A DNA stretch of 64,000 nt from Lysobacter terrestris (GTDB lineage: Bacteria; Pseudomonadota; Gammaproteobacteria; Xanthomonadales; Xanthomonadaceae). The stretch covers positions 186,001 through 250,000 of the forward strand of contig NZ_CP060820.1 in NCBI RefSeq assembly GCF_014489475.1, given 5' to 3'. Each line of letters begins with the position of its first letter. Position 1 is the first letter of the stretch. The notes under the pieces were generated by a model that saw nothing but the letters and a program-made list of their open reading frames with translations, was not told where the DNA came from and ran no database searches. Shown one piece after another: positions 33,906 through 41,629 of this stretch. The translations under genes and the position numbers were made by a program.

Positions 33906-34673
33906 ATGCGAACCCAGGCGAGATTGGCGGCCGTCATTGCAGGCATCCTCGGGCTCCTGGCGGCACGCGTGGCGTACAGCGGCGGTCGGGTCGAATACGC
34001 GTTCGACCTTGCCAACTTCACCACCCCACTGCTGATCGACAACGCCTACCTGCCGTTGTTGCCGGGGCTGCGCGTGGTCGTTGCCGAGGTATCGGTCGAC
34101 GAATGCATCGTCGACGAGACCCAGGTGACCGGCGACAGCAAGGACGATTTCACCGGCGCCTATGCCGGGCTCAGTGCCCGCGTGGTGAGCGACCGCGCAT
34201 GGCTGGATGCCGACTGCGACGGCGGCCGTGACCGGCTGCTGGAAGACACCTTCGACTGGTACGCGCAGGACGACGACGGCAACGTCTGGTACGTCGGCGA
34301 GGCGACCACCGCCTTCGAATACGACGACGCCGGCAACCCTACCGGCACGAGCACCGAAGGTTCGTGGGAAGCCGGCCGCGACGGCGCCATCGCCGGACTG
34401 ATCATGCTCGCCGAACCCGCTGCAGGCGATTTCTACCAGCAGGAATTCAGCGCGGGTGTCGCCGAAGATGCCGCGAAGGTCGTCGGCGTCGGCCGTAACG
34501 TGACGACCGGGCTGGGCACGTTCGCCGACTGCCTGGTGACCAAGGAATGGTCGTCGCTGAGCCCGGGGGCGATCGAACACAAGTACTACTGCCCCGACCT
34601 CGGCCTGGTGCTGGTGCGCGAGTTCCACGGCAAGACCACCATCGCCGAAACCGTCGACATCGACATGCCGTAA
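33906..34673 (+). CDS. Secreted protein of unknown function
   Basis: 255 aa. Residues 1-24 look like a signal peptide (MRTQARLAAVIAGILGLLAA). The mature part is acidic and has segments such as DNAYLPLLPG, DWYAQDDDGNVWYVGE and YYCPDLGLVLVREF. I have seen similar segments in uncharacterised bacterial exported proteins, but no function is known. Four cysteines could form disulfides. A GGAGG ribosome site lies 7 bp before the ATG. The protein probably sits in the periplasm or outside the cell. No operon partner is evident. Confidence 0.7.
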   Translation: MRTQARLAAVIAGILGLLAARVAYSGGRVEYAFDLANFTTPLLIDNAYLPLLPGLRVVVAEVSVDECIVDETQVTGDSKDDFTGAYAGLSARVVSDRAWLDADCDGGRDRLLEDTFDWYAQDDDGNVWYVGEATTAFEYDDAGNPTGTSTEGSWEAGRDGAIAGLIMLAEPAAGDFYQQEFSAGVAEDAAKVVGVGRNVTTGLGTFADCLVTKEWSSLSPGAIEHKYYCPDLGLVLVREFHGKTTIAETVDIDMP

Positions 34674-34781
34674 CCGCACATGCGGCACTCGGCGCCCGAC
34701 TTCGCGCCCGCTTCACACACGCGCCGCGATCGCTTCGCAGCGCGCCGTCATCCTCGCATCGCCCCACCGCGACGATGCACG

Positions 34782-35876
34782 ATGACCACCACGGAACCCT
34801 TCGACTTCGACCTCGTCGTTGTTGGCGCCAGCTTCGCCGGCGCCGCCACCGCGCTCGCGGCCGCGCAACGCGGGCTGCGCGTATGCGTGCTCGAACGCAA
34901 GCGCGATCCCGGCGACAAGCTGCGCACCACCGGCATCATCGTGAAGGAAGCCGCCGAGCAGACCCTGCTCAACCAGCTCCCCGCGCACCTCACCCGCCGC
35001 GTCGAACAGGTGCGCCTGTACGCACCGAGCCTGCGCCAGATCGCCCTGGCGGCACCGGGCTACTACTTCCTCACCACCGACACTCCCGGCGTGATGCGCT
35101 GGCTGGCGGAGCAACTGCGCGCGAACGGCGTGGATCTGCGCCTGGGCACGGCATTCACCCGCTGCGAGCGTGCGAACGGCGGCTGGACGGTCGAAGGCGC
35201 CGGCCGCACGCGTTACCTGGTCGGCGCGGATGGCGCGCGCTCACGGGTAGCGCAGCGTTGCGGGCTCGGCGAGGTGAAGCAGTTCCTCTACGGCATCGAA
35301 TACGAGTTCCCCGGCGCCCGCCTGGCCGACGACAACGCCCTGCACTGCTTCATCAGCAAGCGCTACGCGCCCGGCTACATCGGCTGGATCGCGCAGAGCC
35401 CGACCGGCGTGCAGGCCGGCCTCGCCCTGCGCCACGATCCCGAACGCGCACGCGTGCCCGACATCGACGGCTTCCTGCTGCGCGCCGGCGTTGCCGGCGG
35501 ACTGCCACGCCATCTGAAACCGGGCCATACGCGCGCCGGCCTGATTCCCTGCAGCGGACCGGTCAACGCCATGGTGGACGACCGGGTGATGCTAACCGGC
35601 GACGCCGCCGGCATCGTTTCGCCGGTCACCGCCGGCGGCATCCATTCCGCGTGGGAACACGGCTGGGCCACCGGCCGCGCCATCGCCGCGCACCTGCGCG
35701 ACAGCGGCCCGCCGCCCGAACGCATCGCGCTCGACGCCGCGCCCCGCTTCCGCACCAAGCGGGCGCTGCGCTGGGCCTACGACCGGCTGCAGTTCGACTG
35801 GCCGTTCGACCTGCTGCTGTACTCGCCGCCGCTGCGCTGGGCGGCGGAGCAGGTGTATTTCCACAAGCGGCGCTGA
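34782..35876 (+). CDS. Geranylgeranyl-reductase-family FAD oxidoreductase
   Basis: 364 aa flavoprotein. The N-terminal Rossmann motif VVGASFAGAATA lies at about 13-24. GDKLRTTGIIVK follows the first fold, and the second FAD motif GDAAGIVSPVTAGGIHSAW is near residue 265. The family includes geranylgeranyl reductases and other isoprenoid or lipid double-bond reductases, so the substrate is uncertain. The ATG at 34782 is preferred because the FAD motif follows at the usual distance; the frame stays open to 34680. Confidence 0.8.
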   Translation: MTTTEPFDFDLVVVGASFAGAATALAAAQRGLRVCVLERKRDPGDKLRTTGIIVKEAAEQTLLNQLPAHLTRRVEQVRLYAPSLRQIALAAPGYYFLTTDTPGVMRWLAEQLRANGVDLRLGTAFTRCERANGGWTVEGAGRTRYLVGADGARSRVAQRCGLGEVKQFLYGIEYEFPGARLADDNALHCFISKRYAPGYIGWIAQSPTGVQAGLALRHDPERARVPDIDGFLLRAGVAGGLPRHLKPGHTRAGLIPCSGPVNAMVDDRVMLTGDAAGIVSPVTAGGIHSAWEHGWATGRAIAAHLRDSGPPPERIALDAAPRFRTKRALRWAYDRLQFDWPFDLLLYSPPLRWAAEQVYFHKRR

Positions 35877-35932
35877 CAGCAGTCACGACACCGCAAAACG
35901 GCCAACTCCGCCGGCACCGCGAATGCCATACC

Positions 35933-36730
35933 TCAGCGTAGCTCGAAGGCGTCCCCATCCAGCATCGCCGGGAACTTCTCGCGATGTTCAAGCAAAGGCG
36001 CGACCTGCAACAGCATCGTGGACACCACTTCCTCGTCGGCCGCCTCCGTCAGCGGATGCCCGAGGAAATCGACGATCGCGCTGTCGCCGGAATAATGCAG
36101 GCCATTGCCGTCCGTGCCGACGCGATTCACGCCGGCGACGTAGCAAAGGTTTTCGATCGCGCGCGCCCGCAGCAGCGTCTTCCACGGATAGCTGCGCGCC
36201 GCCGGCCAGTTGGCGACGTAGATGAGCAGGTCGTAATCGAGCAGCCCCTCGCGCTCGACGTTGAAGCGGTTGCGCGAATACACCGGGAAGCGCAGGTCGT
36301 AGCAGACCAGCGGACAGATGCGCCAGCCCTTCCATTCCACCGTCAGGCGCTCACGGCCGGCGGCGTAGCGCTCGTGTTCCTTCGCGTAACGGAAGAGGTG
36401 GCGCTTGTCGTAGGTGTGCACCTCGCCGTCCGGCTTCACGAACAGCATGCGGTTGAACACCCCCTGCTCCGTGCGGATCTGCACGCTGCCGCAGATGGCC
36501 GCATCGATGCTGTCGGCCTGGCGGCGCATCCATTCGACCGTCGGCCCGTCCATGGTTTCCGCGTTGCTGATGGCGTCGTTGCTGAAACCGCTGGTGAACG
36601 TCTCCGGCAGGATCACCAGGTCGGTGGTGTTGTGCAGCGGATCGAGCAGCCCGGCGTAGTAGTCGCGGTTGCCGGCCGGATCGTGCCAGCGGGTTTCGCC
36701 CTGGACCAGGGATACGCGGAGGTTTTTCAT
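35933..36730 (-). CDS. Nitrilase-family amidohydrolase, probable omega-amidase (YafV-like)
   Basis: 265 aa. The nitrilase catalytic triad is present: Glu43 in LPETF, Lys109 in YDKRH and Cys143 in LVCYDLRFP. YafV-type omega-amidases hydrolyse 2-oxoglutaramate and 2-oxosuccinamate, the products of glutamine transaminases that use 4-methylthio-2-oxobutyrate. A candidate partner aminotransferase is encoded on the same strand at 50627-51775, on the far side of the T4SS cluster. The ATG at 36730 gives the normal N-terminus. Confidence 0.88.
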   Translation of the reverse strand: MKNLRVSLVQGETRWHDPAGNRDYYAGLLDPLHNTTDLVILPETFTSGFSNDAISNAETMDGPTVEWMRRQADSIDAAICGSVQIRTEQGVFNRMLFVKPDGEVHTYDKRHLFRYAKEHERYAAGRERLTVEWKGWRICPLVCYDLRFPVYSRNRFNVEREGLLDYDLLIYVANWPAARSYPWKTLLRARAIENLCYVAGVNRVGTDGNGLHYSGDSAIVDFLGHPLTEAADEEVVSTMLLQVAPLLEHREKFPAMLDGDAFELR

Positions 36731-36795
36731 GGGGGTACTTTACCGCCAATCGCGGCACACGGATGCCAGCCCGGCGGCCGCGCTTCCGCCCGGGA

Positions 36796-38478
36796 CTACA
36801 TCCGCAGCTCCAGCATCGGGATCGACACCTTGGGCAGGAGGCGCGAGGTGAAATACCGATCCTCGTAGTACTTGATCTTCTCGCAGAGGACCGGATGCGG
36901 GAGGCCTTCGTACAGCACGACCTCCTTGTCGAACCCCATCGCCTTGAGTTCCTGCGGCAGCATCAGCGCACGCCTTTCCTCGACCTCGCTACGCGACACT
37001 TCCTTGCCGCGGGTGACGTTCTGCCGGCGCACGGTCGTGTAGCCGAGCATCTCGGAGTAGTCGTTCGCATCCTGCTGCTCCCGCGGCGCGTAGATGATCT
37101 GCACGGCATGGTTGGTGATGATCGTGCGCGCGACTTCCTTTCCGTAGGTCGCATCCAGCTGGGCCATGCTCTGGATGATGGGCAGCAGGCGCAGGTTGTA
37201 GCCGGCCATGTAGGCGACCGCGGACGCGATGATGTCGACCTTGCCGATGGAGGTGAATTCGTCCATGAGCAGCAGGCACTGGTGCTTGAGCGCCGGATTG
37301 TTCTGCGGCAGCTCGCGCGTATTGAGGTTGATGATCTGGCTGAAGAACAGATTCACGATCAGCCGGCTTTCGGCCAGCTTGTTCGGCTGGATCCCGACGT
37401 AGATCGTCATGCGCTTCTTGCGCAGGTCGGTCAGGAGGAAATCATCGCCGCTGGTCGCTGCATCCAGCACGGGGTTCAGCCAGGGATTCAACGGCTCCTT
37501 GAAGGTTCCCAGGATCGACGCGAATGTCTCATCGGCCTGCGACAACAGGTTGGCGAATGCCGAGCGCGCGTTTCCGCTAAGGAATGGCCGTTGGGAAAGC
37601 TCCTGCAGATAGGGCTTGAGCTCGGACTTGCCATCGCCGGAAGAGATCCGGTAGATCGCCCCCAGCGTCGGCGGCTTCGAGAAGGGGAATCCGGCTCGCC
37701 TTTCCTCCTCCCAGGCCTCGAACAGGTACAGGGCGAACGCCATGAATGCATTGCGCGCTTGACCCACCCAGAACTTCTGCTCGTCCGCACCATCCGGATA
37801 GAGCATCGCGGCAATGCTCATCAGGTCGGATACGCGAAACGCGGGATCTGCAGACACATAGGTCAGCGGGTTCCAACGATGGGTCCGTCGGTCCTCGGCA
37901 AACGGGTTGAAGAGATAGATCTCCTGGCCCTGGCGGGCGCGCCAGCCACTGGTCAGGCCGAAGTTCTCCTGCTTGATATCGAGGACGACGACGGATTCCT
38001 GGTACTCGAGCAGGTTGGGGATTACTACCCCGACACCCTTTCCCGAGCGGGTGGGAGCGGCAAGGATCGCGAACTGCTGTCCGCCCAGTCGCAGCAACCT
38101 GCCTCCGAACTTGCCCACGACAATGCCGTTGGCCGTCGCCTGGAACATGCCCTTCTTCTGCAGGTCGAGCACGCCCGCGAACCTCGCATCACCATGCGTG
38201 GAACGCTTGGCTGGCCTGAGGACAACCGCCAGGCCCGCGACATAAGTCAACAAGGGAATGCCGTATCCAATCAGCCCGCCGGCCTTGATCTTGCCCGCAT
38301 AGGGTTGGTAGCGCGGCAAGCCAAGTACTCCCAAATACTTGATGTAGGTATCCCATTGCAGGGCGCTGGTATCGAGCTTGAGGAGCAGGAACGTCAAATA
38401 GCCGGACAGGTATGTTCCAGCCAAAAGAACGACGATACCGGCGACTCCGGCCAAAATAATCTTCGAGTTCACTCGCAC
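36796..38478 (-). CDS. virD4: Type IV secretion coupling protein VirD4
   Basis: 560 aa inner-membrane ATPase that recruits substrates to the secretion channel. Two N-terminal transmembrane segments (about 7-33 and 68-88) precede the motor domain. Walker A APTRSGKG ends at Lys147-Gly148, and Walker B is LLLMDEFTSIGK. An all-alpha domain that recognises effectors is expected within the motor. In Xanthomonas this subunit binds the XVIPCD tails of antibacterial effectors. It is the last gene of the cluster in the direction of transcription. Confidence 0.94.
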   Translation of the reverse strand: MRVNSKIILAGVAGIVVLLAGTYLSGYLTFLLLKLDTSALQWDTYIKYLGVLGLPRYQPYAGKIKAGGLIGYGIPLLTYVAGLAVVLRPAKRSTHGDARFAGVLDLQKKGMFQATANGIVVGKFGGRLLRLGGQQFAILAAPTRSGKGVGVVIPNLLEYQESVVVLDIKQENFGLTSGWRARQGQEIYLFNPFAEDRRTHRWNPLTYVSADPAFRVSDLMSIAAMLYPDGADEQKFWVGQARNAFMAFALYLFEAWEEERRAGFPFSKPPTLGAIYRISSGDGKSELKPYLQELSQRPFLSGNARSAFANLLSQADETFASILGTFKEPLNPWLNPVLDAATSGDDFLLTDLRKKRMTIYVGIQPNKLAESRLIVNLFFSQIINLNTRELPQNNPALKHQCLLLMDEFTSIGKVDIIASAVAYMAGYNLRLLPIIQSMAQLDATYGKEVARTIITNHAVQIIYAPREQQDANDYSEMLGYTTVRRQNVTRGKEVSRSEVEERRALMLPQELKAMGFDKEVVLYEGLPHPVLCEKIKYYEDRYFTSRLLPKVSIPMLELRM

Positions 38479-38522
38479 TCCATTGCGCCCGTAATCTGTA
38501 ACGACCTATTGCTATTGCAACC

Positions 38523-39009
38523 TCATCGAATCCGCTCAGACATGCTGCATGCAGAGTAAATTACCTGGCACACGCCCGTAGAGCGCAACGAGCACTCTTC
38601 CACTGCAAGAACTGACGCTCGATCTACAAGATGGCGCCCGTCCATAGCTTGAATCACCTGACCCAGTTGCAAGCGCGACACATTGATTGACATAGGCAAC
38701 GATGACTTTGCAATCCATCCCGCCGCCCGCCTTGCAGTCGTCTAAGGCCGTTCGCTTTGCCTTCCCACGACTGGGCAGACCTTCCGATACGCCGGCGACT
38801 CCGTTGCCAATAGCGATTGCGCCCCACCTGTTTGCCCAAACGCTGCTGCCTTCCGCGCCCGTGTTGTTAGTTGTCCCGTAGCCGGGAATCGGCACACATA
38901 TTTGTCCGCCGGGTTGCGCTCCACCCGGATAGAAACCAGAGGCACATCCCTGCTCCGCTAAAGCGGCGCCGGCAAACGCAAGAAGCATCAACAGCACCAG
39001 CCCCCTCAT
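38523..39009 (-). pseudogene. DUF4189-like secreted protein, second paralogue, frameshifted
   Basis: The ATG at 39009 follows GGAGG and encodes a signal peptide ending ALA before EQGCASGFYPGG. The sequence matches the neighbour at 39108-39614 up to the ATGSGDSS segment. The original frame then diverges and stops at 38536. The +1 frame continues the homology (ASVLAVEECSLRSTGVCQVI, then YSACSMSERIR) and stops at 38523. If one T near 38650 is dropped, the spacing between conserved residues equals that of the paralogue exactly. It is therefore a frameshifted copy, or a read error. The literal open frame would give 158 aa. Confidence 0.75.
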
Positions 39010-39107
39010 GGCGCCTCCGCGCATCTGATCGTCAACACTTGCCTGAACTTGAGCTTTCAAAAACTAGTTCGTCAATAATCAGGGGAGGCTTGCGCGCGAA
39101 GCGAAGT

Positions 39108-39614
39108 TCATCGAACTTTCTCTGGCAAGCTGCATGCTTGGTACAACACGCGACATGTCCCGGATGAGTTTGCAGAACACCTGCTGAGTGCAACGCTGTC
39201 GGCCTCTTGAACTGATGCGGCCGTGCCACCGCTGGTGTACCCCCCCCCTGTCGCCAGGGTAATGCACTGGTTCGTGTAGCTAACAAATATCTCGCACTTG
39301 TGGCCACCACCCGACTCGCAGTCAGTGATGGCCGCGCGCTTGGCTTTCCCGCGACTGGGCAAGCCCTCAGCTACGCCGGCTACAGAAACACCGTCATCTC
39401 CCTCGCCTAGCGCGACTGCGCCCCAACGATTCGCCCAAACCGTACCACCACCGGCGTCCGCAGTATTGTTCGTGGTTCCATAGCCGGGACTGGGGACACA
39501 TATAGGTCCGCCAGGCTGCATACCTCCGGGGTAGAACCCTGGAGCACAGCCCTGCTCCGCTTTCGCGACGCCACAAATCAAGAGAAACAACCACGCCAAC
39601 GCTCTAGTTTTCAT
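39108..39614 (-). CDS. DUF4189-like secreted protein with G9 tract
   Basis: 168 aa. A signal peptide (1-19, ending VAKA) precedes EQGCAPGFYPGG and ICVPSPGYG, then VWANRWGAVALG, SRGKAKRAAITDC and YTNQCITLATG. This pattern of paired cysteines around a GAIA-like core fits DUF4189 proteins, which have no assigned function. It is the upstream member of a tandem pair between virB6 and virD4. The codons after ACA are GGG GGG GGG: a run of nine G on the coding strand (39240-39248), a possible slippage site. A role in secretion or in immunity to effectors is only a guess. Confidence 0.75.
   Translation of the reverse strand: MKTRALAWLFLLICGVAKAEQGCAPGFYPGGMQPGGPICVPSPGYGTTNNTADAGGGTVWANRWGAVALGEGDDGVSVAGVAEGLPSRGKAKRAAITDCESGGGHKCEIFVSYTNQCITLATGGGYTSGGTAASVQEADSVALSRCSANSSGTCRVLYQACSLPEKVR
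39240..39248 (-). repeat. G9 homopolymer inside the DUF4189-like gene
   Basis: Nine consecutive C on the plus strand (nine G in the coding sense) fall inside the open frame. It is the most obvious long homopolymer I noticed in the window. Confidence 0.85.
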
Positions 39615-39624
39615 AGAAACATCC

Positions 39625-40749
39625 CTATTGCCTCGGACCGACTCGCACCTGATCTTTCTGTTCTTGCGTCAAGTTTGCCGAATGACTCAAGCGAGCATCG
39701 CCTCTAGAACCGACATCCGTAACGTCCGTTCTAGCTGGAGGACTTTGCGTCTGCGACACAGGCGGAATGCTGGTTCCAGGAGGCGATGCTTGTCCCTGGA
39801 ATGCGTTATAGCCGCTGAACTGTCCAAGCATGCCCTGGAAGAACATGGCCGCCATGGGCGGCGCCGAAATGATCAGCATGCTGAGAACGATCCCGAGGCC
39901 GCCTTGCTGCATGGCCATGCTTGTCAAGCTCTCGCTGCTGCCGCCGGACAACCAGCTTGCGGCCCAGAACGCCATCCCGATCGCTATCACCATATCCATC
40001 GCCAAGGTCACCATTACAGTCAGGAACGCCATAGAGAACAGGGTTCCTATCCCGTAATAGAGCCATCTCGAGAACAACTGCTTGGTCTGGTCAAAAAGCA
40101 GACACAGGATGAAGATCGGGCCCAAGCCTATTACCAGGGCCATCGCGATCTTGTTCAGCAGCAAAGTCGTGGCAGCCATGATCGCCGGCCCGCCCAAGCC
40201 GACGCCCGCGAGCCACAGGGCGCGATTCTTCTTGTCATCGGTCAGGACGTCGTCACCGGAGTCCACGGAGTCGATGACCTGCAACGCCACCTGCATGATC
40301 GCCAGCGTCTTGTCGATGTCGGCGTAACTGCCCTCGCCCTCGTCGCCGGTCACCACCTTGCGGACGACGGTGTTCAGACCATCCGTCGTGGAGCGATAAA
40401 CGGAGCCCGCACCCGCGGCCGCACCGACCGCGATGCCCACGATGAGAACGGCGCGAAGCGAGTTCGCTACGAGCGCCATCATCGGCTCACGGGACTGCCC
40501 CGTCACGATGCGGTAGCCCTGGTAGATGATCCACCAGGTAACCACCGTGAGCGCGATGCCGCCGACGAACCGGGCCACCCGCTGGAGCAGGTTCCCTGCG
40601 AACTCCGCGATCTCGTCGTCGAGGAAGTCGTTGACCTCCGAGAAGAACACGAGATTCGGTAGATCTGCGACCTGAAAATGAAACAGGTCCGCCACGGCGC
40701 CCGCTACTGCTTGCACGCTTCCATCCATAGAGCATCCATACTGTTGCAT
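39625..40749 (-). CDS. virB6: Type IV secretion protein VirB6
   Basis: 374 aa polytopic inner-membrane channel component. Hydrophobic segments include VGGIALTVVTWWIIYQGYRI and a run of several helices at about 175-310. A Pro/Gln-rich cytoplasmic or periplasmic tail follows. It lies 52 bp after virB5. GGAA stands 6 bp before the ATG at 40749; an ATG at 40728 is possible. Confidence 0.88.
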   Translation of the reverse strand: MQQYGCSMDGSVQAVAGAVADLFHFQVADLPNLVFFSEVNDFLDDEIAEFAGNLLQRVARFVGGIALTVVTWWIIYQGYRIVTGQSREPMMALVANSLRAVLIVGIAVGAAAGAGSVYRSTTDGLNTVVRKVVTGDEGEGSYADIDKTLAIMQVALQVIDSVDSGDDVLTDDKKNRALWLAGVGLGGPAIMAATTLLLNKIAMALVIGLGPIFILCLLFDQTKQLFSRWLYYGIGTLFSMAFLTVMVTLAMDMVIAIGMAFWAASWLSGGSSESLTSMAMQQGGLGIVLSMLIISAPPMAAMFFQGMLGQFSGYNAFQGQASPPGTSIPPVSQTQSPPARTDVTDVGSRGDARLSHSANLTQEQKDQVRVGPRQ

Positions 40750-40801
40750 CGAAGTTCCGCGAGCCCAGCTGGTGGACTCGCGGCGATTGAATCAACCAGC
40801 C

Positions 40802-41572
40802 TTAACGGTCGCGCGATCGTGCGGCCTTGAGCGCCAGCTTCAGGGCAGCACCCTGCACGACGGTGCCCAACAACTCGTTCTCATTGTTGAGCGCGCCGCG
40901 CGCAAGCCGGGCCGTCTCTTCATTCAGCGCCACCAGCATGGAGTTGTAGGCGTCGATGGTGTACTTGCCGTTCTGCACGTCGTTCTGCATTTTCGACTGG
41001 ATCGACATCATCTTGTTCGAGTTTGCCTGGAGGGCGCCTTGGGCTTCTGGATCGATCCCGGCCCTCTCGAGACGTGCCTCTTCCAGTGCCTTGTCGTTCG
41101 CTTCGACTTCCTTCAGCAGCTCTCGCATGGCGTTGTAGCGTCGATTCTCGGTCTGGATCTTGGCAACGCAGTTGGCGTATTGCCCAACACCAACCGGATT
41201 ATTCTTCGGTGCCGAGCCACAAAATTCAGCCACCTTGTCGTTGATTCCCCGCTCAGGGAAGCGCTCGTCGATGTTCACCCGGTACGAGGGCGTGGGTTTG
41301 TAAGGGGTCCCAGTAATGAACATCTGTTTGTACTGCTCCAACTGGGTCCGGTACTGGTCGATCTGCTTCTGGAACTGCTGGATCTGCTGGGCGTACTGGC
41401 TGGCGAGCTGGATATTGTTCATCAGCTGTGTGTACTCGGAGGCACACAGCGGCGGCGTGCACGGAACCACCGCCAGAGCCTGTCGCGGCACCAGCAACCC
41501 GCCACCCAGCAGCGCAAGAACAGCCAGCGTCTGAAGCAGCGCTTCAGGGCGACGCATGATTGATTGACTCAC
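40802..41572 (-). CDS. virB5: Type IV secretion protein VirB5
   Basis: 256 aa pilus-tip component. A signal peptide ends near QALA, followed by a Cys pair (CTPPLC) and a long helical Gln-rich coiled coil (IQLASQYAQQIQQFQKQIDQ). The AAGGAGG ribosome site lies 7 bp before the GTG at 41572, whereas the ATG at 41578 would be only about 2 bp from it, so GTG is preferred. Upstream codons to 41605 look untranslated. Confidence 0.87.
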   Translation of the reverse strand: MSQSIMRRPEALLQTLAVLALLGGGLLVPRQALAVVPCTPPLCASEYTQLMNNIQLASQYAQQIQQFQKQIDQYRTQLEQYKQMFITGTPYKPTPSYRVNIDERFPERGINDKVAEFCGSAPKNNPVGVGQYANCVAKIQTENRRYNAMRELLKEVEANDKALEEARLERAGIDPEAQGALQANSNKMMSIQSKMQNDVQNGKYTIDAYNSMLVALNEETARLARGALNNENELLGTVVQGAALKLALKAARSRDR

Positions 41573-41629
41573 AGTCATTCCTCCTTGATTGATGAACGAG
41601 CGCAACCCGCGGATTCACCGCGTGCCCAA

